Origin: Roseateles sp.
GTDB taxonomy: Bacteria > Pseudomonadota > Gammaproteobacteria > Burkholderiales > Burkholderiaceae_C
NCBI GenBank assembly: GCA_019234295.1
Contig: JAFALK010000048.1
Location: 26,560 to 90,559, forward strand
Length of the DNA: 64,000 bases
Direction: 5' to 3'
The stretch's first letter is position 1. Each line of letters starts with the position of its first letter. Shown here piece after piece: positions 31,554 to 40,333 of this stretch. The position numbers and the translations under genes are program-made. The notes beneath the pieces are model-generated. The model was not told where the DNA came from. It saw only the letters and a program-made list of their open reading frames with translations, and made no database searches.

Positions 31554-33095
31554 ATGGCCGACTCACTCATCATCTTCGACACCACCCTACGCGACGGCGA
31601 GCAATCGCCCGGCGCCTCAATGACCCGGGACGAGAAACTGCGCATCGCGCGCCAGCTTGAGCGGCTCAAGGTGGATGTGATCGAGGCCGGCTTCGCCGCC
31701 TCGAGCAACGGTGACTTCGAGGCCGTCAAGGCCATCGCCCAGATCATCAAGGACAGCACGGTCTGCTCGCTGGCCCGCGCAAACGACCGCGACATCTCGC
31801 GCGCCGCCGAGGCCCTGAAGGGCGCGGCCCGCTCGCGCATCCACACCTTCATCGCCACCAGTGAACTCCACATGGAGAAGAAGCTGCGCATGACGCGCGA
31901 GCAGGTGCTGGAGCAGGCCCGGCTCGCGGTGCGATTCGCCCGCAACCTCTGCGACGACATCGAGTTCTCGCCGGAGGACGGCTATCGCTCAGACCCCGAG
32001 TTCCTGGCCCGCGTGGTCGAGGCCGTGATCGCGGAAGGCGCGACGACGATCAATATCCCAGATACGGTCGGATATGCGATCCCCGAGCTCTACGGCAATT
32101 TCATCAAGGACCTGCGCAGCCGCGTGCCCAACTCTGACAAGGCGATCTGGAGCGTGCACTGCCACAACGACCTCGGCATGGCTGTGGCCAACTCGCTGGC
32201 GGGCGTGAAGATCGGCGGCGCCCGCCAGGTCGAGTGCACGATCAACGGCCTGGGCGAGCGGGCCGGCAACTGTTCGCTGGAAGAGGTCGTGATGGCGATG
32301 AAGACGCGCCGCGATTACTTCGGCCTCGACGTCAAGATCGAGACCAACCAGATCGTGCCGGCTTCGCGCATGGTTTCGCAGACCACCGGTTTCGTGGTCC
32401 AGCCGAACAAGGCGGTGGTCGGCGCCAACGCCTTCGCGCACGCATCCGGCATCCACCAGGACGGCGTGCTCAAGGCGCGCGACACGTACGAGATCATGCG
32501 GGCTGAGGATGTGGGTTGGGCCGCCAACAAGATCGTGCTGGGCAAGCTCTCGGGCCGCAACGCTTTCAAGCAGCGCCTGCAAGAGCTGGGCATCTCGCTC
32601 GAATCCGAGGCTGAGGTCAACGCCGCCTTCCTGCGCTTCAAGGACCTGGCCGATCGCAAGAATGAGATCTTCGACGAGGACATCCTGGCGCTGGTCATGG
32701 ACGAGTCCGTCCATACCGAGCAGGAGCACTTTCGCCTCGTCACCATGGCGCAGCGCTCCGAGATGGGCGAGCAGCCCCATGCCAGCGTGGTCATCAAGGC
32801 GGGCGGCGAGGAGCTGCGCGCCGAGAGCGACGGCAACGGCCCCGTGGATGCTGTGCTTCGGGCCATCGAATCCATGGCTCAAAGTGGGGCCGAAATGATC
32901 CTCTACTCGGTCAACGCCATCACCAGCGGCAGCACAGAATCTCAGGGCGAGGTGACGATCCGTCTTCAGCATGCGGGGCGGGTGGTCAACGGCGTGGGGG
33001 CTGATCCCGACATCGTCGTGGCCTCGGCCAAGGCGTATTTGGCTGCGTTGAACAAGCTGCAGAGCAAGATGGAGAGGGTGGCCGCCCAGGGGTGA
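31554..33095 (+). CDS. leuA: 2-isopropylmalate synthase (LeuA type 1)
   Basis: This 513-residue second isopropylmalate synthase has [27 protein letters not shown] and [15 protein letters not shown], with a C-terminal regulatory domain ([16 protein letters not shown]). It is only distantly related to the gene before it, so the pair is not a recent duplication. The 10-bp gap means both are likely expressed from the attenuated leader. Citramalate synthase is an alternative, but the leucine leader and the family pattern support LeuA. Confidence 0.93.
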   Translation: MADSLIIFDTTLRDGEQSPGASMTRDEKLRIARQLERLKVDVIEAGFAASSNGDFEAVKAIAQIIKDSTVCSLARANDRDISRAAEALKGAARSRIHTFIATSELHMEKKLRMTREQVLEQARLAVRFARNLCDDIEFSPEDGYRSDPEFLARVVEAVIAEGATTINIPDTVGYAIPELYGNFIKDLRSRVPNSDKAIWSVHCHNDLGMAVANSLAGVKIGGARQVECTINGLGERAGNCSLEEVVMAMKTRRDYFGLDVKIETNQIVPASRMVSQTTGFVVQPNKAVVGANAFAHASGIHQDGVLKARDTYEIMRAEDVGWAANKIVLGKLSGRNAFKQRLQELGISLESEAEVNAAFLRFKDLADRKNEIFDEDILALVMDESVHTEQEHFRLVTMAQRSEMGEQPHASVVIKAGGEELRAESDGNGPVDAVLRAIESMAQSGAEMILYSVNAITSGSTESQGEVTIRLQHAGRVVNGVGADPDIVVASAKAYLAALNKLQSKMERVAAQG

Positions 33096-33266
33096 GGGGC
33101 TTGGGGTAAGTCCCTGAGCCGCCTAAAGTCAACCTCCGGTTGAATCAAGCGTTAGGTTCAGCGCAGCAAGTCACGCCAAGCAAGACTTTAAGAGCCTCTC
33201 CTAAGTTTTTGATCTTGTGTGAGATTTTGTAATACCTTACACTGCCATGGACTATTGGGGGCTCCT

Positions 33267-34256
33267 TTGAAGACCATTGCATCGATTTTTTCCGGCATTG
33301 CCCTGAGCCTGGCGCTGATGCCCGTGCACGCCTCCGCGGTGGCCAACTGCAAGACGGAGCCCAAGCCGGCGGTCTGCAAGAAGGCAACCAAGGCCAAAAG
33401 CAACAAGACTGCCAGCGTGGTGTCGCGCGTGCCGCGTCGTACGTCTGCCGTGCCGTCTTTCGGCCAGCTCTACGGCTTGCATGGTGTCGACGATCCGCTC
33501 GACCTCAGCTCCAGCGTCGCCCTCGTCCTGGACCAGGACACGAACGAGGTACTGCTGTCCAAGAACCCCCAGGCCGTGCTGCCGATCGCCTCGATCACCA
33601 AGCTGATGACGGGCCTGCTCGTCGTCGAGGCCGGCCAGCCCTTGGATGAGCCGATCACCATCACCCAGGACGACAAGGACACCGAGAAGGGCACCGGCTC
33701 GCGCCTGGCCTTCGGCACGACGCTCACCCGTGAGCAAATGCTGCACCTGGCCCTGATGTCTTCCGAAAACCGCGCCGCCCATGCGCTGGCCCGCAACTAT
33801 CCCGGCGGCCTGGACGCCTTCGTGGTCGCCATGAATCGCAAGGCCCAGGAACTGGGCATGGCCGACACGCACTACGTGGAGCCTACGGGCCTGTCCAGTC
33901 GCAACCAGTCCAGCGCCGAAGACCTGGCCCGCCTCGTCAAGGTGGCCGACGGCGAGCCGATGCTGCGCGAGTTCACCACCTCCAAGGAGGCGACCGTCAA
34001 GGTCGGCCGCCGCCAACTGGCCTTCCACAGCACCAACGGCCTCGTGCGTGCGGGCAAGTGGGACATCGGCTTGCAAAAGACGGGCTTCATCAACGAAGCC
34101 GGCAAGTGCTTGGTGATGCAGGCCAAGCTTGCGGGCCGCAAGCTGATCATGGTCTTCCTGGACACGGCCGGCTCGCGTCAGGCCGATCCCGAGCGGGTGC
34201 GCCGCTGGCTGGATAGCAACCCGCAGGCGTTGCAGTCCTCATCCAAACTGCAGTGA
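33267..34256 (+). CDS. pbpG: D-alanyl-D-alanine endopeptidase (PbpG/DacA type)
   Basis: This 329-residue serine peptidase acts in the periplasm on peptidoglycan cross-links. The signal peptide is KTIASIFSGIALSLALMPVHASA. The catalytic motifs are SITK (IASITKLMT), SEN (MSSENRAAH) and KTG (LQKTGFI). The start is a TTG at 33267 after a GGGGG-rich site; the frame opens upstream without a signal peptide. A basic Lys-rich linker (residues 35-60) precedes the catalytic domain. A strong terminator follows. Confidence 0.92.
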   Translation: MKTIASIFSGIALSLALMPVHASAVANCKTEPKPAVCKKATKAKSNKTASVVSRVPRRTSAVPSFGQLYGLHGVDDPLDLSSSVALVLDQDTNEVLLSKNPQAVLPIASITKLMTGLLVVEAGQPLDEPITITQDDKDTEKGTGSRLAFGTTLTREQMLHLALMSSENRAAHALARNYPGGLDAFVVAMNRKAQELGMADTHYVEPTGLSSRNQSSAEDLARLVKVADGEPMLREFTTSKEATVKVGRRQLAFHSTNGLVRAGKWDIGLQKTGFINEAGKCLVMQAKLAGRKLIMVFLDTAGSRQADPERVRRWLDSNPQALQSSSKLQ

Positions 34257-34260
34257 AATA

Positions 34261-34288
34261 AACGCCCTCACACTGAGGGCGTTTTTTA
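34261..34288. terminator. Bidirectional terminator between pbpG and the IclR gene
   Basis: Arms AACGCCCTCA (34261-34270) and TGAGGGCGTT (34274-34283) with a 3-base loop run into TTTTTT on the plus strand. The stop of the convergent regulator lies at 34286. Confidence 0.88.
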
Positions 34289-35056
34289 TTGACCGCGGTA
34301 ACCCAGAGCCGACGAGATCTGCCCCGCCGTCTCCTTGAGGCGCACCAGCCAGCCTTCCTCAAGCCGGTCGGCCGGCGCCGAGATCGACAGCCCGGCCACG
34401 AGCTTGGCCTGGTCGTCGTAGATGCCTGCGGCCATGCAGCGCACGCCCAGCTCCAGTTCCTCGTCATCGCGGGAGAGGCCTCGCTGGCGGATCAGGGCCA
34501 GTTCGCGTTCCAGCGCGCCGATATCGGTCAGGCTGTTGCGCGTGTGGCCCGACAGGCCGGTGCGGGTGGCGTAGGCACGCACGCGCTGCGCATCGTCGCT
34601 GGCCAGGAAGAGTTTGCCGACGGAGGTGAGGTGAAGCGGCGCGCGCCCACCCACAGCACGCACGACCTGCATGCCCGAGCGTTCGGAGTACGTGCGCTCG
34701 ATGTAGACGATCTCGTCGCCCTGCCGCACGGACAGATTGACCGGCTGATGGGTGAATTTGTGCAACTCGCGCATGGGCCCCAGGGCGGCGTCGCGAACGT
34801 CGAGACGCGCCTTGACGAGGTTGCCCAGCTCCAGAAGCCGCATCCCCAGCCGATAACTGCCGGCCTCGGGCCGGTCGACGAAACGGCCCAGGGTCAGGTC
34901 GTTGAGAATGCGGTGCGCCGTGGACGGGTGCAGGCCGGTTGTCTCGCTGATCGACTTCAGCGAGACCGGATCCTGATGGCTGGCCAGCACGTCCAGCAAC
35001 GAAAACATGCGTTCGAGCACCTGGATGGCGGGGGTCTGGTTCTCTTTGTTTTTCAT
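34286..35056 (-). CDS. IclR-family transcriptional regulator
   Basis: This 256-residue protein has an N-terminal winged helix (SLKSISETTGLHPSTAHRIL) and the IclR effector domain (VNLSVRQGDEIVYIERTYS, then GVRCMAAGIYDD). The start used is the ATG giving MKNKENQTP. An upstream ATG at 35090-35092 adds MQNKENSPTIAA, a near-repeat of the same residues; neither has a good ribosome site. It diverges from the TIGR03790 gene and is convergent with pbpG, so its target is not evident from context. Confidence 0.88.
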   Translation of the reverse strand: MKNKENQTPAIQVLERMFSLLDVLASHQDPVSLKSISETTGLHPSTAHRILNDLTLGRFVDRPEAGSYRLGMRLLELGNLVKARLDVRDAALGPMRELHKFTHQPVNLSVRQGDEIVYIERTYSERSGMQVVRAVGGRAPLHLTSVGKLFLASDDAQRVRAYATRTGLSGHTRNSLTDIGALERELALIRQRGLSRDDEELELGVRCMAAGIYDDQAKLVAGLSISAPADRLEEGWLVRLKETAGQISSALGYRGQ

Positions 35057-35099
35057 GGCGGCGATTGTGGGGGAGTTTTCTTTGTTTTGCATCGCGAAA

Positions 35100-36239
35100 A
35101 TGAAACATCGAATGGCGTGGCTCGAGCGGGCTTTTGAGGGGTCTCTTCTCCGCATCGTGCAATTCGTCTTGGTCGCGGGCCTTTGCGGCGGGGCTTCGGC
35201 GCAGCCAGCGTCCCCGCCATCGCAGGGGGCTTCTGCTGCTGCGCCGGTGTGGGTCCGCATGCCCAAGCTGCAGGGCCGCATCACGGCGCAGAACCTGGGG
35301 CTGGTCATCAACCTGGACGATCCCTACTCCGTCGCCGTGGGCAAGTACTACCAGCTGCGGCGCCACATTTCCGATGCCCATGTGCTGCGCTTGCACGTGC
35401 CGGTGAAGCCCCGCCTCAGCCAGGGCGAGTTTGCAGAGCTGGAGACGCGCATTCGCAAGCAGATGCCCGAGGCGGTCCAGGGTCTGGCCCTGGCTTGGCG
35501 CCAGCCCTATGCGGTCGAATGCAACGGGATCACCTCGGCGCTGGCGCATGGCTACCAGCCCAAGATCTGCGAGCAAACCTGCGCGGCGTCCGAACCCTCG
35601 TCCTACGCCAGCTACCTCGGGAACCAGCCCTTTGCAGACAAGGGCGTGAGGCCGGCGATGCTGATCGCGGCGCGCAGCGAGGACAGTGCGCGCCAGCTGA
35701 TCGATCGCGGCGTGGCCGCCGACGCCAGCCTGCCCAGCGCCTTCCTCGCTGTGAATGCCTGGTTCCTCAGCACCAGCGACGCTGCGCGCAATGCGCGCTC
35801 GGTCTGGTTTCCGCCGGCCGGCACCCTGCGGCCCTGGATGGTGGACGTCAAACGCGTGGAGGCCGATCAACTGCCGGCAATGCAGCGAGCTCTTATCGTG
35901 CAGACGGGCCTGGCCCGCGTTGAGGGACTGGACCGCATCCAGTGGTTGCCCGGCGCGCTGGCCGATCACCTAACCTCGTTTGGAGGCTTGCTCGATGCGG
36001 CGCCCGGCGAGGGCCAGATGAGTGCCATCGACTGGATCGAGTCGGGCGCGACGGCCAGCTACGGCACCGTCAGCGAGCCCTGCAATCATTGGCAGAAGTT
36101 TCCGCACCCGCAGCTGCTGATGCTGTCCTACATCCAGGGGGTGACGGCGCTGGAGGCCTATTGGCACAGCGTCGTCTGGCCGGCGCAGGGCGTCTTCATC
36201 GGTGAGCCGCTGGCCGCGCCCTTCGCACCGACCTTCTAG
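35100..36239 (+). CDS. TIGR03790-family protein
   Basis: This 379-residue protein has a signal-like N-terminus (VQFVLVAGLCGGASAQ) and the family pattern VINLDDPYSVAVGKYYQLRR near residue 70 and GATASYGTVSEPCNHW with EAYWHSVVWPAQGVFIGEPLAAP at the end. The function of this family is unknown; the exported nature and conserved Cys/His/Trp block suggest a periplasmic or surface role. Its TAG stop shares bases with the stop of the convergent hpnE (CTAG). Confidence 0.75.
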   Translation: MKHRMAWLERAFEGSLLRIVQFVLVAGLCGGASAQPASPPSQGASAAAPVWVRMPKLQGRITAQNLGLVINLDDPYSVAVGKYYQLRRHISDAHVLRLHVPVKPRLSQGEFAELETRIRKQMPEAVQGLALAWRQPYAVECNGITSALAHGYQPKICEQTCAASEPSSYASYLGNQPFADKGVRPAMLIAARSEDSARQLIDRGVAADASLPSAFLAVNAWFLSTSDAARNARSVWFPPAGTLRPWMVDVKRVEADQLPAMQRALIVQTGLARVEGLDRIQWLPGALADHLTSFGGLLDAAPGEGQMSAIDWIESGATASYGTVSEPCNHWQKFPHPQLLMLSYIQGVTALEAYWHSVVWPAQGVFIGEPLAAPFAPTF

Positions 36240-37450
36240 ACCAAGGCCTCAACGGCATCCCGTCCAGCCCGCACGGCGCCTTCCAGCGTGGCAGGGTAGG
36301 GGCCTTCGATGTAGTCGCCGGCGGCCAGCAGGTGCGATGCAATCCGCATGGGCGGGCGTTGCAGACCCGGCACGCAGGCGAAGGTGGCGCGCTTCTCGGC
36401 CAAAGTTTTGATCAGCGTCGGCGCAGTGTTCCAACACAGGGCCTCGGCGGCCTGGGCCAGTGTCTGCTGTGCGCAGACGTCCAGACCGCGCTCGACCCAC
36501 TCCCGCGCGCCGCTGACGACGAAGGCGAATCGGCCGGACGCGTGCCCCAGCTGACCCAGGTCGAAGACGAACTGGGCGGGTTCGCCCTGCAGCGCGATCA
36601 TGGGTGCCGGCAGTACCGTGCCGGGGCTTTCGACATAGACGCTGACGATGGGCTCGAAGCGCAAGCCCTGCGCGAGCGCGGCCCATTCGGGCGCACGATC
36701 GGCGGCGAGCCGGGCGGCCTCGACGCTGGTGGTGGCGAGCACCATGGCATCGAAATCGTCCAGCTCATCGAGCGATTGCACGCGGCGCGAAAGCTCGATC
36801 TGGGCACCGTGTCGATGCAGCCAGTCTCGCGCAGGCTCGGGCAGCAAGCCCGAGAGCGGCCGGCGTGGCAGCATCAGGTCGGCGCTGCCGGGGCCGGAGA
36901 ACAAAGCGTCCTTCAATACGCGTAGGAATACGCTGGCGCTGGCCTGATGCGCCGGCGTGTTGAGTGCGGCGATGCACAGCGGATCGATCAACTGCTCTCG
37001 AATGATGGCGGGCAACCGCGTGCACAGCTCTGAGACGGTCAGTTCCTGTGCGCAGCGAAACCCCCTCGTCAGCCAACCCAGCGCTGCGCGCAGCAGCAAG
37101 ACTCGGGCCGACAGCGGCCAGGCTCGGCAGGCCAGCACGCCCCGGCTGAAGGCAATCAATGCGTTGCCGGCCGGCAGGGCCAGGCCTTCGTGCTGCGGGT
37201 AGCGAAGACGCAGCGGCGTGCGCAGGAAGGCCTCTCCTGTATCGACGCCGACCGTGGCCAAAAGCGCGAGGGTCTCGACGTAGGCGCCGATGAGGATGTG
37301 CTGGCCGTTGTCGAGGCCGTTGTCCAGGCTGCGAGCGCGCCCGCCAAGCTGCGGCGCCATCTCGAAAAGGCTGACCCGATGACCGCGCTGCACGGCATGG
37401 ACCGCGGCGGACAAGCCGGCCCAGCCTCCGCCGATGACGGCGACCCTCAC
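36236..37450 (-). CDS. hpnE: Hydroxysqualene dehydroxylase
   Basis: This FAD enzyme of 404 residues starts with the dinucleotide motif VAVIGGGWAGLSAAV and GGRARSLDNG, and converts hydroxysqualene to squalene. I place the start at GTG 37450 because it overlaps the hpnD stop (GTGA), giving the FAD motif at the very N-terminus; an ATG 33 bp upstream is inside hpnD. It is the last gene of the hpnC-D-E operon. Confidence 0.92.
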   Translation of the reverse strand: MRVAVIGGGWAGLSAAVHAVQRGHRVSLFEMAPQLGGRARSLDNGLDNGQHILIGAYVETLALLATVGVDTGEAFLRTPLRLRYPQHEGLALPAGNALIAFSRGVLACRAWPLSARVLLLRAALGWLTRGFRCAQELTVSELCTRLPAIIREQLIDPLCIAALNTPAHQASASVFLRVLKDALFSGPGSADLMLPRRPLSGLLPEPARDWLHRHGAQIELSRRVQSLDELDDFDAMVLATTSVEAARLAADRAPEWAALAQGLRFEPIVSVYVESPGTVLPAPMIALQGEPAQFVFDLGQLGHASGRFAFVVSGAREWVERGLDVCAQQTLAQAAEALCWNTAPTLIKTLAEKRATFACVPGLQRPPMRIASHLLAAGDYIEGPYPATLEGAVRAGRDAVEALV

Positions 37451-38295
37451 TTGCCGCGCCAGTTGGTCTTCATCGCGATCCACAACTTGCGGATCGGGGT
37501 CAGCGAGATGCGCTGTTGCAGCACCTGGAAATTCTCGGCTTCGATCTCGCGCAGCAAGGCGCGATAGATGTTTGCCATCATCAGGCCGGGCTTTTGCGCG
37601 CGCCGGTCGGCATCGGGCAGCAGGGCAAAGGCTTCGTCGTAGAGCGCATGGGCGCGTTGCGCCTGGAACTTCATCAGCGCAGTGAAGCGCTCGCTGTAGC
37701 CCCAGGGCGCATCGCGTTTGAGCAGCTCGTTGGCTTTGACGTCGAACTTCTGCAGCTCCGAAACCGGCAAGTAGATGCGGCCCCGGCGCGCGTCGTCGCC
37801 GACGTCGCGGATGATGTTGGTCAGCTGCAGGGCCAGGCCAAGCTTGTGCGCATAGGCGACCGTGGCGTCCTGCGTGCGGCCAAAGATATTGCAGGCCACC
37901 TCGCCGACGACGCCGGCCACCAGGTGGCAGTAGCGTTGCAGCGCGACGAAGTCGAGGTAGCGGGTCTGGCTGAGGTCCATCTCGCAGCCGTCGATGACGG
38001 CATGCAGGTGCTCCGCACGGATGTCATAGGTCTTGGCGTAGGGCATCAGCGCACGCATGGCCGGGTGTTGCGATTGACCCGCGTAGGCCTGGCCCACCTC
38101 CTTGCGCCACCAGGCCAGCTTGGTCGCGGCCACGCTGGGGTCGTGCACTTCGTCCACGACATCGTCGACTTCCCGACAGAAGGCATAAAAGGCGGTGATC
38201 GCCGCGCGGCGTTCGGGCGGTAGGAACTGGAAGGCGTAATAGAAGCTCGAACCGCTCTTGGCGGCCTTTTCCTGGACGTATTGCTCCGGTGTCAT
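37447..38295 (-). CDS. hpnD: Presqualene diphosphate synthase
   Basis: This 282-residue squalene/phytoene-synthase family enzyme joins two farnesyl diphosphates. Asp-rich motifs are CREVDDVVDEVHD (first) and NIIRDVGDDARRG (second). It overlaps hpnC upstream and hpnE downstream by 4 bp each, so the three proteins are made together. The product feeds HpnC and HpnE to squalene for hopanoids or carotenoids. Confidence 0.93.
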   Translation of the reverse strand: MTPEQYVQEKAAKSGSSFYYAFQFLPPERRAAITAFYAFCREVDDVVDEVHDPSVAATKLAWWRKEVGQAYAGQSQHPAMRALMPYAKTYDIRAEHLHAVIDGCEMDLSQTRYLDFVALQRYCHLVAGVVGEVACNIFGRTQDATVAYAHKLGLALQLTNIIRDVGDDARRGRIYLPVSELQKFDVKANELLKRDAPWGYSERFTALMKFQAQRAHALYDEAFALLPDADRRAQKPGLMMANIYRALLREIEAENFQVLQQRISLTPIRKLWIAMKTNWRGK

Positions 38296-39128
38296 GCAGA
38301 CATCCTCAGCGCGCGCCAAAACAGCAGCGGGGCGTCCAAGGCGGTGAGGGCGGGGCGGTGCGTCAGGCTGGCGTATTGCATGGCGCGGATTTTCTCAAGA
38401 ATGCGTAGGCCGCCTTGTATCACCAGGCGAAGCTCCCAGCCAGCGCGGCCGGGGATGCGAAAGGCCAGCGGCGCGCCGCTCTTCATCATGGTCTCGGCCC
38501 AGTCGCACAGCTGGCGCACCATCGCGCGGGCCGGCGGATGGTCGGCGCAGGCCAGCATCTGCTCGCGACGGATGCCGAAGCGGTTCAGGTCGGCATCGGG
38601 CACGTAGACGCGGCCGCGCGGTCCGTCGCGGCTGAGGTCCTGCCAAAAGTTGATGAGCTGGAGCGCGGTGCAGATGGAGTCCGAGCGCTGCAACGCTAGG
38701 CCGTCCTGAATACCGTAGAGATGCAGCAGCAGGCGGCCGATTGGATTGGCCGATCGTTCGCAGTAGCGCAACAGCTCGGCGCGGTCGGCATAGGCGTGTT
38801 TCGACAGGTCTTGCTCGAAGGCGTCCAGCAGGGCATGGAGCAGCGGCACCGGCAGCCTGAACTGGCGCAGCACGAGAGCCAGCGGGATGAAGATGGCCTC
38901 GGCCCAGCGCGGCGAAGGCGGCCTCCCCGCCTCGATGGCGCTCAGGTCGGCACGGAAGGCGCGCAAGTCTGCTTGACGCTGCTCAGGGCCGTGTTCGCCC
39001 TCATCGGCCAGGTCGTCCGCGGTACGGGCGAAGTGATAAATCGCCGCAACAGCCGGCCGCAGCCGCGGCGGGCACAGGAGGGATGCAACCGGAAAATTCT
39101 CGTAGTGGTCTATGCTCACGGACGGCAT
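38292..39128 (-). CDS. hpnC: Squalene synthase HpnC (hydroxysqualene synthase)
   Basis: This 278-residue member of the same family has ARTADDLADEGEH and QLINFWQDLSRDGPRGRVYVP as its two metal-diphosphate motifs. It makes hydroxysqualene from presqualene diphosphate. The frame opens 330 bp further upstream, but the start at 39128 (MPSVSIDHYENFPVASLL) matches the family start. It diverges from the RND efflux genes. No squalene-hopene cyclase is in the window. Confidence 0.92.
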   Translation of the reverse strand: MPSVSIDHYENFPVASLLCPPRLRPAVAAIYHFARTADDLADEGEHGPEQRQADLRAFRADLSAIEAGRPPSPRWAEAIFIPLALVLRQFRLPVPLLHALLDAFEQDLSKHAYADRAELLRYCERSANPIGRLLLHLYGIQDGLALQRSDSICTALQLINFWQDLSRDGPRGRVYVPDADLNRFGIRREQMLACADHPPARAMVRQLCDWAETMMKSGAPLAFRIPGRAGWELRLVIQGGLRILEKIRAMQYASLTHRPALTALDAPLLFWRALRMSA

Positions 39129-39143
39129 TGTTGCAGGCTGTCC

Positions 39144-39194
39144 TTTACAGGCCGAGCGGGGATTGACTACATTACTGACCGGCAAGTCAGTAAT
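39144..39194 (+). promoter_or_regulatory. RND operon promoter with palindromic operator
   Basis: A promoter is readable as TTTACA (39144-39149), 18 bp, TACATT (39168-39173). Perfect 9-bp inverted arms ATTACTGAC (39171-39179) and GTCAGTAAT (39186-39194), 6 bp apart, overlap the -10 box. Size and symmetry are typical of TetR/AcrR-type repressor sites. No such regulator gene is nearby, so it would act from elsewhere. Confidence 0.6.
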
Positions 39195-39210
39195 TCTGAT
39201 CGAGGTCTTC

Positions 39211-40323
39211 ATGCCCAAAGTACGCATCCCAGGACGGCGCTCCGCCCTGCTCCTTCTCGCGATCCTGTTCCTGGCCGCCTGCGGAAAGCAGGCCGATGCA
39301 CCCGAGCCCGTGCGATCCGTGCGCACCCAGACGATCAGCAGCGCCGACGCGGGCATGACGCTCGAATTCGCCGGCGAGATCCGTGCGCGCAACGAGTCGC
39401 GCCTGGGCTTTCGCGTTGGCGGCAAGCTGCTCTCGCGCAAGGTCAATCTCGGCGACAAGGTCCAGGCCGGCCAGGTGCTGGCCCAGCTCGATGCGCAGGA
39501 CCTGAACCTCGCTCAGGAGGCCGCCAAGGCCGCGATGCAGGCCGCGCGCGTGAACCGCGACCAACTGGGCAACGACTACAAGCGATTCATCGAGCTGAAG
39601 GAGCAGGGCTTCATCAGCGCCGCCGAACTCGAGCGCCGCGAAAACGGCTTCAAGGCCGCGCAGGCCCAGCTCGAACAGGCGCGGGCCCAGGCGAATGCGC
39701 AGGCCAACCAGGCCGGCTATGCGGCCCTCGTATCGGACGTGTCGGGGGTGGTGACCGCGGTTGCGGTCGATCCGGGCACGGTGGTGCCCGCGGGTCAGCC
39801 CATCATCAACGTGGCGCCGGACGGGCCCCGCGATCTGGTGTTTTCGGTTCCCGAGGATCAGGTCGCTCGCGTTCGTTCTGCGGCCGCGGTTAAGGGGGCG
39901 CTGAGGATGAGGGTCTGGGGCGAAGGGCAGGCCGAGCGCGAGGTGAGCTTGCGCGAGGTCTCGGCGGCCGCTGACCCGGTGACCCGAACCTTTCTGTTCA
40001 AGGCCGACGCGGGCAGCAGTGATATCAAGCTGGGCCAGACTGCCACTGCCTTGCTGTCGCTGCCAAAGACCGAACAGGTTATCAAGCTGCCGCTCTCGGC
40101 CGTGCTGCAGACGCAGGGGGCGACCTCGGTCTGGGTGCTCGACCCTGCCAGCATGACGGTCAAGCCGCAGCCGGTGACCGTCGGTGGCGCCGACGGCAAC
40201 GAGGTGGTGATCGCAGCAGGACTCAAGCCGGGCCAGGAAGTCGTCGTGGCAGGCGTGCATGTGCTCACGCCGGGCCAGAAGGTCAAGCGCTTCCAGGCGG
40301 CACAGCCGCCGGCCAAATCTTGA
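39211..40323 (+). CDS. RND efflux periplasmic adaptor lipoprotein
   Basis: This 370-residue membrane fusion protein has a lipoprotein signal with LAAC lipobox (about residue 23), a split biotinyl-lipoyl domain (LGFRVGGKLLSRKVNLGDKVQAGQVLAQLD and later SGVVTAVAVDPGTVVPAGQP), an alpha-helical hairpin between them, and a beta-barrel. It links the inner membrane pump encoded 10 bp downstream to an outer membrane channel that is not encoded here. Control through the upstream palindrome is likely. Confidence 0.92.
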   Translation: MPKVRIPGRRSALLLLAILFLAACGKQADAPEPVRSVRTQTISSADAGMTLEFAGEIRARNESRLGFRVGGKLLSRKVNLGDKVQAGQVLAQLDAQDLNLAQEAAKAAMQAARVNRDQLGNDYKRFIELKEQGFISAAELERRENGFKAAQAQLEQARAQANAQANQAGYAALVSDVSGVVTAVAVDPGTVVPAGQPIINVAPDGPRDLVFSVPEDQVARVRSAAAVKGALRMRVWGEGQAEREVSLREVSAAADPVTRTFLFKADAGSSDIKLGQTATALLSLPKTEQVIKLPLSAVLQTQGATSVWVLDPASMTVKPQPVTVGGADGNEVVIAAGLKPGQEVVVAGVHVLTPGQKVKRFQAAQPPAKS

Positions 40324-40333
40324 GGCCCGTCGC

